NCBI GenBank assembly: GCA_964397995.1
Contig: CAYNLG010000042.1
Location: 1-30,785 of the forward strand
Source: CAYNLG01 sp964397995
GTDB lineage: Bacteria > Planctomycetota > Phycisphaerae > FEN-1346
DNA: 30,785 nt
Direction: 5' to 3'
Below, piece by piece: positions 21,793 through 29,118 of this stretch (position 1 is the stretch's first letter; each line of letters starts with the position of its first letter). The notes below the pieces were generated by a model that was given only the letters and a program-made list of their open reading frames with translations, did not search any database and had not been told where the DNA came from. A program made the position numbers and the translations under genes.

Positions 21793-23199
21793 ATGGCCCG
21801 CCCGCGTTCGACCCGCCGCCGTTTCCTCCACGACACCGCCGGCGCGGCCGCCGGCCTCGCCGCCGCGGCCGCCCTCGGCCCGAGGCTCTGGGCCGCCGGC
21901 CGCGACCGGCCGCCCAACATCCTCTACCTGATGACCGACGACCAGCGGTGGGACGGCCTGTCGATCATGGGCAACCCCGTCGTCGAGACGCCGCACATGG
22001 ACCGCCTCGCCCGCGAGGGGGCCCTGTTCGAGCGGATGTTCGTCACGAACGCCCTGTGCGCCCCAAGCCGCGCGTCGTTCCTGACGGGCGTCTACTCACA
22101 CGTCAACGGCGTCCGGACGAACGCCTCGAAATGGGAGGACCAGCCGATTGTCATCGACCCCCTGCGGGCCGCGGGCTACCACACCTGCTTCATCGGCAAG
22201 TGCCACCAGGGCGAGACCGTCTGCCAGCCAAAGTTCGACCTCTGGCTCGGCTTCAACGGCCAGGGCCGGTATTTCAATCCGACGCTTCGCGACTTCGACG
22301 GGACCACGAAGCGCCGCCAGGGCCACATGACCGACCTCCTGGGCGACCGGGCCGTCGCGTACCTGGCCGGCCATCGCCGCGACCCGTTCTGCTGCTTCGT
22401 CTGGTTCAAGTCGCCGCACCGGGCGTGGGAGCCGGCCCCGCGGCACGCGGACCTGTACGCCGACAAGACCGTCCCGCGGCCGCCCACTTTCGACACCGAC
22501 TACGCGGGCAAGCCCCAGGCCGTCCGCCACACGAAGATGCAGGTCGAGACCGCCAAGGGCAAGGCGTCGTTCGACTCGTGGGTCAAGGACTACTACCGGA
22601 CGATCGCCGGCGTCGACGAACAGGTCGGCCGCATCCTCAAGACCCTCGACGACCAGGGCCTGGCCGAGAACACGATCGTCGTCTTCACGGGCGACAACGG
22701 CTTCTTCCTGGGCGAGCACCATTTCTTCGACAAGCGACTCATGTACGAGCCGTCGATTCGTATCCCGATGCTCGTGCGGTGGCCGGCCCGCGTGGCGGCC
22801 GGGCGGCGGATCGGCGAGATGGCCCTGAACGTCGACCTGGCTCCGACGCTGCTCGACTGTGCCGGGTGCGACGTCCCGGACCGCATGCAGGGACGGAGCT
22901 GGCGCCCGCTGCTCGAGGGCCGCGCCGTCCCGTGGCGCGAGAGCTGGTACTACCGCTACTACGAGTACCCCGCGAGCCACGCCGTGCGTCCCAACCGCGG
23001 CGTCCGGACCGACCGCTGGAAGTACATCGAGTACCCCGCACACGAGACCAAGGGCGAGACCTTCCCCGCCGAGTTCGAGCTCTATGACCTGGAGACCGAC
23101 CCGCACGAGGCGACGAACCTGCACGGCCGCGCCGACCGCGAGGCGTCGCTGTGCCGGGAGATGTGCCGGCTGGCGGCCGAGCTGGGCGACGAGGCCTGA
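21793..23199 (+). CDS. Tat-exported type I sulfatase
   Basis: The product is 468 residues from ATG at 21793 (AAGGA upstream). The N-terminus RSTRRRFLHDTAGAAAGLAAAAALG is a twin-arginine signal. The mature part opens PPNILYLMTDDQRWDGLSIMGNPVVETPHMDRLAREGALFERMFV, with the metal-binding DD pair, and CAPSRASFLTG carries Cys89, the residue converted to formylglycine in type I sulfatases. FIGKCHQG, FTGDNGFFLGEHHFFDKRLMYEPSIRIPMLVRWP and a C-terminal DRWKYIEYP...FELYDLETDPHEATNLHG complete the alkaline-phosphatase-like fold. It should remove sulfate from polysaccharides or other esters in the periplasm. The substrate cannot be told from sequence. A formylglycine-generating enzyme is not in the window. 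Planctomycetes are known for large sulfatase sets. Confidence 0.93.
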   Translation: MARPRSTRRRFLHDTAGAAAGLAAAAALGPRLWAAGRDRPPNILYLMTDDQRWDGLSIMGNPVVETPHMDRLAREGALFERMFVTNALCAPSRASFLTGVYSHVNGVRTNASKWEDQPIVIDPLRAAGYHTCFIGKCHQGETVCQPKFDLWLGFNGQGRYFNPTLRDFDGTTKRRQGHMTDLLGDRAVAYLAGHRRDPFCCFVWFKSPHRAWEPAPRHADLYADKTVPRPPTFDTDYAGKPQAVRHTKMQVETAKGKASFDSWVKDYYRTIAGVDEQVGRILKTLDDQGLAENTIVVFTGDNGFFLGEHHFFDKRLMYEPSIRIPMLVRWPARVAAGRRIGEMALNVDLAPTLLDCAGCDVPDRMQGRSWRPLLEGRAVPWRESWYYRYYEYPASHAVRPNRGVRTDRWKYIEYPAHETKGETFPAEFELYDLETDPHEATNLHGRADREASLCREMCRLAAELGDEA

Positions 23200-23236
23200 G
23201 CGCCCGCGGCCGCGGGGGGCACCCGAGCGGTGCCGC

Positions 23237-23773
23237 TCAGCCGCCCATCTCGGCGCGGCAGACGGGCTCGCAGACGGAGTAGACGAATAGGAAGCGGGCC
23301 TCGCCGTCCTTCGGGAGCCGGATCAGCGCCCCGGTGCAGTCCGAGATCGACAGGGATTCCTTCTTGAGCTGGTGGCTCCCCGCCAGGTCCACGGCGGCCA
23401 TGACGCCGATGGTGTCTTTCGACGGCCGGGCCGCCTGGCAGGTGATTGTGCAGGGCGTGAGTTCGGGCTCCCCGCCCGTCGCGGCGGCCCCGTCGGCCCG
23501 CGGCACGTCGATCTTGAGCACGGTCTTGTACCCGTGGCCGCGCCCCACGTCGAGCTCCGAGAGCGGGATGACGAACGGTCCGGCCACCACCTCGTTCGTC
23601 TTGAGGTCCGTGACCAGGTACAGGACGACCGGTTGGTCGGCGATGGCCTTGGCGGGCCGGTAGTCCGTGGGCGGCCGGTCCGGCCCCGTCGGCTGCGACA
23701 GGGCCAGCCCGGCGGCGGCGGCGAGGAGGCAGGCGGCTCCGACGGCGGCAAGCGCAGCAAGGCGGCGGTTCAT
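23237..23773 (-). CDS. Secreted or membrane-anchored protein of unknown function, with four paired cysteines
   Basis: The product is 178 residues from ATG at 23773, with GGGGGAG 7 nt upstream. The first 28 residues are a signal peptide or anchor (NRRLAALAAVGAACLLAAAAGLALS). The mature part is beta-rich, with segments QPVVLYLVTDLKTNEVVAGPFVIPLSELDVG, YKTVLKIDVPRA, CTITCQAARPSKDTIGVMAAVDL and ARFLFVYSVCEPVC. The two close cysteine pairs (CTITC and CEPVC) plus one in SDCTGAL could form disulfides or a metal site. I do not recognise the family. It converges with the sulfatase gene (37 bp between stops); whether they work together is unknown. Confidence 0.7.
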   Translation of the reverse strand: MNRRLAALAAVGAACLLAAAAGLALSQPTGPDRPPTDYRPAKAIADQPVVLYLVTDLKTNEVVAGPFVIPLSELDVGRGHGYKTVLKIDVPRADGAAATGGEPELTPCTITCQAARPSKDTIGVMAAVDLAGSHQLKKESLSISDCTGALIRLPKDGEARFLFVYSVCEPVCRAEMGG

Positions 23774-23962
23774 GGCAGGCTCCCCCTGTGGGCCGGCGGG
23801 GCGGCCTCCGCTTCGGCGGACGCCCGTGGCGCGGCATGCACCCGTATAGACGCACGCCGGGCGGCGAGCATTTCGGGAAATCCCGCGGCCCTGGCCAGGA
23901 CACCGCCTGGATACCCCCGGCCCCCGATTCGGGACTGGAAGGCCCTCCAGGCCCCTTTCCAT

Positions 23963-23990
23963 TTGCCTTTTCCCTGTTCGGTGGTATATT
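23963..23990 (+). promoter_or_regulatory. Predicted promoter upstream of the unknown 24134-24535 coding region
   Basis: TTGCCT (23963-23968), a 16-bp spacer, and TATATT (23985-23990). The surroundings are the most AT-rich in the window. The predicted start is near 23997, directly ahead of the 24005-24041 hairpin. Confidence 0.6.
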
Positions 23991-24004
23991 TCCGACGTTC
24001 TGGA

Positions 24005-24041
24005 TTAGCCTTGACCCAGATGACCAGACGCGTCAAGCTAA
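24005..24041 (+). promoter_or_regulatory. AT-rich leader hairpin enclosing a short ORF start
   Basis: TTAGC (24005-24009), one bulged C, and TTGAC (24011-24015) pair with GTCAA (24032-24036) and GCTAA (24037-24041). This makes a ten-pair stem with a 16-nt loop, starting about 8 nt after the predicted transcription start. The loop contains ATG (24020-24022), opening a nine-codon frame MTRRVKLRW that ends at TGA 24047-24049. No clear ribosome binding site precedes it. The element sits in a 360-bp gap (23774-24133) that is otherwise empty apart from the promoter. It looks like a regulatory leader; no known riboswitch class is recognised. Confidence 0.45.
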
Positions 24042-24133
24042 GGTGGTGACGGGCCGCGCGGGTGCGTCGCTTGGGTGGTGTGCGGCACGGGAGCGCCGCC
24101 CGCCACCGTCCGTGTGCGCCGGGGTGGGGCTAA

Positions 24134-24535
24134 CCCGCCGGCGAGGCCGCCGAGCTCTTCGGCGGCCCCGACGTCATTCGCGGTCGCATCCGCACCTTCG
24201 TCAAGGAAGGGTGCGACCGGTGCGGCGTCACGTACAACGACCTCGGCCGGGCCCTCTTCCTCGACGACCCGTCGCGGGTCACGCGCGCCTTGACCGACGA
24301 TTCGGCCCCGCTCGGCGAGCGCCTGGCCGTGGCCATGCTGGCCCCGGTCGGCGTCGGCATCGACGACATCCTGCCCTGGAAGGGCGACCTTCTCGACGGA
24401 GACCGCGAGGTGTGGGTCCGGCGGATGCGCGAGAGCGGGATGCGCGTCAGCGCGGGGGTTCCCGACGAGGCGCGCCTCCGGCTGTACGTCCGATTCGAAG
24501 CCTTTGCCGACCTTAAGCCGGAGACGTCCGCCTGA
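24134..24535 (+). CDS. Unknown coding region with unresolved start (possible 5' frameshift)
   Basis: From just after an in-frame TAA (24131-24133) to TGA at 24535 the frame encodes up to 133 residues with strong coding character: GEAAELFGGPDVIRGRIRTFVKEGCDRC, VTYNDLGRALFLDDPSRVTRALTDD, GERLAVAMLAPVGVGIDDILPWKGD and VWVRRMRESGMRVSAGVPDEARLRLYVRFEAFADL. No ATG or GTG lies between the TAA and the conserved-looking N-terminal part. The first usual start is TTG at 24290, which would leave only 81 residues and lacks a ribosome binding site. Either translation starts at a rare codon, or a frameshift or sequencing error hides the true N-terminus, or the gene is decaying. I do not recognise the family; no signal peptide, membrane segment or clear active site is visible. 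Confidence 0.5.
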   Translation, partial: PAGEAAELFGGPDVIRGRIRTFVKEGCDRCGVTYNDLGRALFLDDPSRVTRALTDDSAPLGERLAVAMLAPVGVGIDDILPWKGDLLDGDREVWVRRMRESGMRVSAGVPDEARLRLYVRFEAFADLKPETSA

Positions 24536-24559
24536 CCACCGTTTTCTCCTTGCACGGCC

Positions 24560-24587
24560 TTGCATCCGCCGCCGGCGCGGGTATAAT
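24560..24587 (+). promoter_or_regulatory. Predicted rpmE promoter
   Basis: TTGCAT (24560-24565), a 16-bp spacer, and a perfect TATAAT (24582-24587). The predicted start is near 24594, giving a 57-nt leader. A strong promoter is expected for a ribosomal protein gene. Confidence 0.7.
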
Positions 24588-24650
24588 ACGCCCCTTTGCC
24601 GAGAGCGTATCGGCGGAACCCAGGACCCCCAAGCTGACGGGGCAGAGGCC

Positions 24651-25235
24651 ATGAAACCGGATATCCATCCCGATTACGTCGAGTGCAAGGTCACGTGCGG
24701 GTGCGGCAACACGTTCGCGACCCGCGCGACCGTGCCGACGCTGAACGTCGAGGTCTGCTCGGCCTGCCACCCGTTCTACACGGGCCAGCAGCGCTTCGTC
24801 GACACCGCTGGCCGCGTCGAGAAGTTCCAGAAGAAGTACGGCTGGGACGCCCAGCAGGCCGCCAAGGAGGCCGAAGAGGCCCGGCGCGAGGAGCTGGCCA
24901 AGGAGCGCGCCCGCCAGGCCAAGGAAAAGGCCCGCGCCCGCAAGGAGGCCCAGCGCAAGGCCGAGGCCCGCGACAAGGCCGAGGCCAAGGAAGCCGAGGC
25001 CCAGGCCGCCTCGAAGCCGCGCAGCAAGGCCCCCCCCAAGGACGAGGCTCAGGGTGGCGACAAGTCCGCCGGGGCCAAGGTCGACGCCAAGCCCGCCAAG
25101 GCCAAGGTCGACGCCAAGCCCGCCAAGGCCAAGGTCGACGCCAAGCCTGCCGGGGCAAAGCCCGAGGCCAAGGCCGAGGAGAAACCGGCCGAGACGCCCG
25201 CCGAGCCCAAGGACGAGGCCAAGAGCGAGGGCTGA
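24651..25235 (+). CDS. rpmE: Ribosomal protein bL31 with long Lys/Ala-rich extension
   Basis: The product is 194 residues from ATG at 24651 (AGAGG upstream). Residues 1-68 are a complete zinc-type L31: MKPDIHPDYVECKVTCGCGN, TVPTLNVEVCSACHPFYTG and GRVEKFQKKYGW, with the four zinc ligands C16, C18, C36 and C39. L31 bridges the large and small ribosomal subunits and normally stops at about 65-75 residues. Here it runs on for about 125 residues of charged, low-complexity helix (AAKEAEEARREELAKERARQAKEKARARKEAQRK) and then a tail of AKVDAKPAK-type repeats. The extension looks like other histone-H1-like Lys/Ala tails and may bind rRNA or nucleic acid; that is inference. The gene appears monocistronic, with its own strong promoter. 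Confidence 0.92.
   Translation: MKPDIHPDYVECKVTCGCGNTFATRATVPTLNVEVCSACHPFYTGQQRFVDTAGRVEKFQKKYGWDAQQAAKEAEEARREELAKERARQAKEKARARKEAQRKAEARDKAEAKEAEAQAASKPRSKAPPKDEAQGGDKSAGAKVDAKPAKAKVDAKPAKAKVDAKPAGAKPEAKAEEKPAETPAEPKDEAKSEG
25074..25154 (+). repeat. Three 27-bp tandem repeats inside the rpmE tail
   Basis: Units at 25074-25100, 25101-25127 and 25128-25154 each encode AKVDAKPAK (the last ends in AG). The first two are identical at the DNA level; the third differs only near its 3' end. The near identity, including synonymous positions, points to recent duplication by slippage or unequal exchange. Confidence 0.85.
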
Positions 25236-25284
25236 GCGGCCCCCCGCGACCCGACCCTCACCGCTGGCGGTCCCGCGCGCTCGC

Positions 25285-25935
25285 CTAGAACCCCACCCCG
25301 TAGCTCATGCCGAAGTTCCAGCGGCTGTGCGGTCCGTAGTAGCGCGGCCCGTACCAGGGATGGTACCAGGGGTCGTACCACGGGTCGGGCCGGTAGATGT
25401 CCACGCTTTCGATCTTGATGAACTTCGTGGTCGCCTCGCCCGCCGCCTCGCCATAGGTCCACGGCCAGCGGAGCCGCAGCGACCCGAGGCTGCTGAACCG
25501 CATGTCGGGCGGCAGGTCGAAGACGAAGGTGAACCGGCTCTCGGCCCCCGCCGCCACGTTCAGCCGGTCCCTCGGCCGGTTGCCGGCGAGGACGTCAAGG
25601 CCGGTGTGGGTGCGGCCCTCGTCGTCGATCAGGCGGGCGGCGTCCGGGTCGATGCCGAAGGCCGCGTCGCCGCGGTTCTGGACGTCGAAGCGGATGTGCA
25701 GCACCTGGTACGCCACGCCGCGCTCGCCCTCCTTCTGCTGGCCGCGCGCCGCCACCGCCACCGTGACGGGTTCCTCGCCCGGGGGGAGGCCGTAGACGCC
25801 CTCGGCCACCCAGCCGGTGTCGGCGGCCTCGGGCGAGTGGGCCGGGCGGAAGTGGACGTACGCCGGCCCGCCGCACCCGGCACTCAGGGCGGCCAGGACG
25901 ACGAGGCAGGCGGCAAGGCGGGGACGGGTTCGCAT
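25285..25935 (-). CDS. Lipoprotein of unknown function, aromatic C-terminus
   Basis: The product is 216 residues from ATG at 25935, with AGGAGG 8 nt upstream. MRTRPRLAACLVVLAALSAGC is a lipoprotein signal with lipidated Cys at residue 21. The mature domain is beta-rich, with VTVAVAARGQ, VLHIRFDVQNRGDAAFGIDPDAARLIDDEGRTH, AAGAESRFTFVFDLPPDMRF and KFIKIESVDIYRPD. This resembles the immunoglobulin-like DUF4352/TfoX-type lipoprotein domains that describe conserved NRGD-like loops, though I cannot fix a family. The last 30 residues are rich in Trp, Tyr, Pro and His (DPWYDPWYHPWYGPRYYGPHSRW), a low-complexity aromatic tail. It is divergent from dxr and probably sits in the outer or inner membrane facing the periplasm. 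Confidence 0.75.
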   Translation of the reverse strand: MRTRPRLAACLVVLAALSAGCGGPAYVHFRPAHSPEAADTGWVAEGVYGLPPGEEPVTVAVAARGQQKEGERGVAYQVLHIRFDVQNRGDAAFGIDPDAARLIDDEGRTHTGLDVLAGNRPRDRLNVAAGAESRFTFVFDLPPDMRFSSLGSLRLRWPWTYGEAAGEATTKFIKIESVDIYRPDPWYDPWYHPWYGPRYYGPHSRWNFGMSYGVGF

Positions 25936-25955
25936 GGGGGGCTCCTCCTGCCCCT

Positions 25956-25983
25956 ATTCTAAGCCCCGGCCGCCCCGCCGCAA
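25956..25983 (-). promoter_or_regulatory. Predicted promoter for the 25285-25935 lipoprotein gene
   Basis: Read on the minus strand: TTGCGG (25983-25978), a 16-bp spacer, and TAGAAT (25961-25956). The predicted start is about 14 nt before the start codon region, leaving room for the AGGAGG site. Confidence 0.6.
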
Positions 25984-26018
25984 AGGGCCCGGGCAGGCCA
26001 AACGCCGTGCCTCGGCGG

Positions 26019-26047
26019 TTGCAAACGGCCCGGCCGGGCCGTACACT
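26019..26047 (+). promoter_or_regulatory. Predicted dxr promoter with an 18-bp palindrome between its boxes
   Basis: TTGCAA (26019-26024), a 17-bp spacer, and TACACT (26042-26047). The spacer plus the first base of the -10 box form a perfect palindrome, ACGGCCCGGCCGGGCCGT (26025-26042). A dimeric regulator could bind there and would act directly on RNA polymerase. The predicted start is near 26054. Confidence 0.6.
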
Positions 26048-26081
26048 CCCCGTGCTGACCCCCTGCCGCACGGAGGACCTT

Positions 26082-27245
26082 GTGCCGAACGTTGCGATCC
26101 TCGGCTCGACCGGCTCGATCGGGCGGATGACCCTGGAGGTGCTGGAGACCCTGGGGGACGCCTGGCGGGTGGTCTCCCTGGCCGCGGGCACGCGGGCGGG
26201 GCCGCTGGCCGCCCAGGCCGTCGCCCTGCGCCCGCCGCGCCTCGGCGTCGCCACCGACGAGGCCGCGCGCGACCTGCGCGACCGCCTGCCGGCGGGGTAC
26301 GCGCCGGAGATCGTCGTCGGGCCGGAAGGGCTGGCGGCCCTGGCCGGTGACGACGCGGCCGACGTGGTCGTCCTGGCGGTCGTCGGGGCGGCGGGGCTCC
26401 CGGCCACTCTGGCGGCCGCGCGGGCTGGCAAACGCCTGGCCCTGGCGAATAAGGAAAGCCTCGTCATGGCCGGCCAGCTGGTCATGGCGGCCGCGCGCGA
26501 CGCCGGGGCCGAGGTCCTGCCGGTCGACAGCGAGCACTCGGCGATCTTCCAGGCGATGGCGTGCGGGCGTCGGGAGGAGGTGGCCCACGTGGTGCTGACG
26601 GCGAGCGGGGGGCCGTTCTACCGCCGCCCGGCCGCCGCCCTGGCCGACGTGACGGCCGCCGACGCCCTGGACCATCCGACCTGGTCGATGGGCCCGAAGA
26701 TCACGATCGACTCGGCCACCCTGATGAACAAGGCCCTGGAGGTGATCGAGGCGCACCACCTCTTCGGCCTGCCGGCGGAGCGGATCCGGGTGCTGATCCA
26801 CCCGCAATCGACGGTCCACTCGCTGGTGGAGTTTGACGACGGGTCGGTGCTGGCCCAGCTCGGGCCGCCCGACATGCGGACGCCGATCCAGTACGCGCTG
26901 ACGTACCCCGCGCGGCAGGCGGCGCCGTGGCCGAAGCTGGACCTCGCGGCGCTGGGGCACCTGGCGTTCGAGGCGCCGGACCCCGCGCGGTTCCCGGCGC
27001 TGGACGTCGGGTTCGAGGTGATCCGTCGCGGCGGGACGCTGGGGGCGGCCCTGTGCGGGGCCGACGAGACGGCCGTCGAGGCGTTCCTGGCGGGGCGGCT
27101 CCGGTTCACGGAGATCGTGCCGGTGGTGCGCCGCGTGCTCGAAGCCCACGACGTCGTGGCCGAGCCTGACCTGGAGACCCTGCGGGCCGCCGATGCGTGG
27201 GCCCGGGAGGAAGCGAACCGGTGTCTGGCCTCCTGTATGCGGTAG
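26082..27245 (+). CDS. dxr: 1-deoxy-D-xylulose 5-phosphate reductoisomerase
   Basis: The product is 387 residues. GTG at 26082 has GGAGG 5 nt upstream and yields MPNVAILGSTGSIG, the standard Dxr N-terminus with the NADPH-binding loop. Further hallmarks: LALANKESLVMAG, LPVDSEHSAIFQA (metal-binding Asp/Glu), LTASGGPF, HPTWSMGPKITIDSATLMNKALEVIEA, IHPQSTVHSLVEF and DMRTPIQYALTYP. Dxr converts DXP to MEP, the committed step of the non-mevalonate isoprenoid pathway, in the cytoplasm. It overlaps the start of rseP by 25 bp, a dxr-rseP arrangement common in bacteria. All catalytic segments look intact. Confidence 0.97.
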   Translation: MPNVAILGSTGSIGRMTLEVLETLGDAWRVVSLAAGTRAGPLAAQAVALRPPRLGVATDEAARDLRDRLPAGYAPEIVVGPEGLAALAGDDAADVVVLAVVGAAGLPATLAAARAGKRLALANKESLVMAGQLVMAAARDAGAEVLPVDSEHSAIFQAMACGRREEVAHVVLTASGGPFYRRPAAALADVTAADALDHPTWSMGPKITIDSATLMNKALEVIEAHHLFGLPAERIRVLIHPQSTVHSLVEFDDGSVLAQLGPPDMRTPIQYALTYPARQAAPWPKLDLAALGHLAFEAPDPARFPALDVGFEVIRRGGTLGAALCGADETAVEAFLAGRLRFTEIVPVVRRVLEAHDVVAEPDLETLRAADAWAREEANRCLASCMR

Positions 27246-29101
27246 AGATCGCGCTGGCCTTCGGGCTGGTGATCTTCATCCACGAGCTGGGCCACTTTCT
27301 GGCGGCCCGGCGGTTCGGCGTCCGTGTCCGCAAGTTCGCCATCGGCATGGGCCCGCCCATCGTCACCTGGGGCCGGGGCGACACCGAGTTCTCCTTCCGC
27401 TGGGTCCCGCTGGGCGGCTTTGTCGATGTCGTCGGCGAGCACCCCGACGCCGAGGACGCCGACGACCCGAAGGCCCTCTGGCGGCGCCCGCCGTGGCAGC
27501 GGGCGATCGTCTTCGCGGGCGGCGTCTTCATGAATGGCGTCCTGGCCGTGGTCCTCTTTACGGTGGCCTCGCTGATCGGCGTCCGCGCCCCGTCGCCCGT
27601 CCTGGGCGAGGTGGTCGCCGGCTCCCCGGCCTCCGAGGCCCGCACCACCCTCGGCGACACCGAGTACCGCCTCGAGCCCGGCGACTGCGTCGTCGCCGTG
27701 GATGACACCCCGGTCGACTCGTTCACGGACGTGATGACCGCCGTCGTCATGGAGGACGCCGGGACGCGCTTCGACGTGACGGTGCGGCGGGGCGTCGAGG
27801 GAATGGACGAGCCGCTCACCCTGACCTTCCGCGGCATCACCAGCCGCCGCGCCCCCGGCAGCGCCGCCCCCACCATCGGCGTGGCCCCGGCGTACGAGCC
27901 GGTGGTCGGCCAGCTGCTGCCCGGCAGCCTCGTCCACCAGGCGGGCCTGAAGCCCGGGGACCGGTTTGTCCTGGTGGATGGCCGGGCGGTGCGGCGGTGG
28001 GGCGAGGTCCAGGCGGCCCTTGCCGACGCCGCCCCGGGGCCCGTCGCCGTCCAGATCGAACGCGACCAGGGCACGGTCACGCTGACGATCGACCCGGCGG
28101 CGCTCAATCAGATCGACCTCGGGTTGGAGCCCGCCGTCGCCATCCGCTCCGTCGATCCCGGCGGCCCGGCGGACGAGGCGGGCGTCCGCGAGGGCGATGT
28201 CGTGACCGGCGCGGCCGACGTCGCCTGGCCCGACGCCGAACAGCTCCAGGAGGTGATCCGCGCCCGCGACGGCGGCACGGTGAACCTGCGGCTGCTGCGC
28301 GCCGGCGAGACCGTCGAGGTGACCAGCCAGGTCCGCGTCTACGGCGGGCCGGACTTTCCGCGGATCGGCGTCGCCCTCGGGCCGGAGGCGACGGCGCCCT
28401 TCCACGTGGCCTCCGTCGAGCCCGGCGGCCCGGCCGCCGAGGCCGGCATCCAGTCCGGCGACGCCGTCGTCCGCCTGGCCGACGGCGACCGCACCATCAC
28501 GCCGGGCGACTGGGGCGACCTGGCCGCCTTCTTCGGCGACGGCGACGACCTCGGCGCCCCGCGGACGCTCGTCCTCAGGCGCGGGCAGCAGGAGGTGACC
28601 GTCACCCTGACGCCGGACCTGACGGCGCCGGAGCGGTTCGTGCTGGCCGGCAGCCTGCCCGCCGGCCAGCTCTACGAACCCTTGCCGCGCGTCTACAACC
28701 CCGCCAAGGCGGTGGTGCGCGGCCTGAAGCGGACGTGGCTCTGGCTGGGCCGCGGGTACCAGACGCTGAGCCAGCTCTTGCGCGGCCAGCTCGGGCGCCA
28801 GGCCGTCAGCGGGCCCGTCATGATCATCGGCTACAGCTACAAGATCGCCGGCTACGGCCTCGGGACGTTCCTCGACTTCTGGGGCACGCTCTCGGTCTTC
28901 GTCGCCATCTTCAACTTCCTGCCTATGCCGCCCTTCGACGGCGGGCACGTCCTGTTCATCCTGATTGAGAAGCTCAAGGGCGGCCGCGTCAACATCAAGG
29001 TCCGCAACGCCATCTGGATCGGCGGCTGGGTCCTCGTGGGCGGGTTCTTCCTGTTCGTCCTGGTCCAGGACATCTCGTCCTGGAGCGTCCTGTTTCCGTA
29101 G
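27221..29101 (+). CDS. rseP: Site-2 intramembrane metalloprotease with extra PDZ domains
   Basis: The product is 626 residues. GTG at 27221, with GGGAGGAA about 9 nt upstream, gives VSGLLYAVEIALAFGLVIFIHELGHFLAARRFG, with the zinc-binding HELGH (H21, E22, H25) in the first membrane helix. Two further membrane regions follow: AIVFAGGVFMNGVLAVVLFTVASLIG (about 100-125) and, at the C-terminus, a helix before FNFLPMPPFDGGHVLFILIEKL plus a last one (IWIGGWVLVGGFFLFVLVQD). The third metal-ligand motif is usually LDGG; here it is FDGG, with the Asp kept. Between these, about 125-455, are four PDZ-like modules (GLKPGDRFVLVDG, AGVREGDVV, AGIQSGDAVVRLADG and an N-terminal one), where E. coli RseP has two. 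RseP cleaves anti-sigma factors or signal peptides within the membrane. Extra PDZ domains may broaden substrate gating. Confidence 0.92.
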   Translation: MSGLLYAVEIALAFGLVIFIHELGHFLAARRFGVRVRKFAIGMGPPIVTWGRGDTEFSFRWVPLGGFVDVVGEHPDAEDADDPKALWRRPPWQRAIVFAGGVFMNGVLAVVLFTVASLIGVRAPSPVLGEVVAGSPASEARTTLGDTEYRLEPGDCVVAVDDTPVDSFTDVMTAVVMEDAGTRFDVTVRRGVEGMDEPLTLTFRGITSRRAPGSAAPTIGVAPAYEPVVGQLLPGSLVHQAGLKPGDRFVLVDGRAVRRWGEVQAALADAAPGPVAVQIERDQGTVTLTIDPAALNQIDLGLEPAVAIRSVDPGGPADEAGVREGDVVTGAADVAWPDAEQLQEVIRARDGGTVNLRLLRAGETVEVTSQVRVYGGPDFPRIGVALGPEATAPFHVASVEPGGPAAEAGIQSGDAVVRLADGDRTITPGDWGDLAAFFGDGDDLGAPRTLVLRRGQQEVTVTLTPDLTAPERFVLAGSLPAGQLYEPLPRVYNPAKAVVRGLKRTWLWLGRGYQTLSQLLRGQLGRQAVSGPVMIIGYSYKIAGYGLGTFLDFWGTLSVFVAIFNFLPMPPFDGGHVLFILIEKLKGGRVNIKVRNAIWIGGWVLVGGFFLFVLVQDISSWSVLFP

Positions 29102-29118
29102 GCGCCCCGCGACGCACC

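Noticed and set aside
24005..24045. Integron attC-like site
   Set aside because: The hairpin lacks the conserved GTTRRRY/RYYYAAC core pair and there is no integrase or cassette array.
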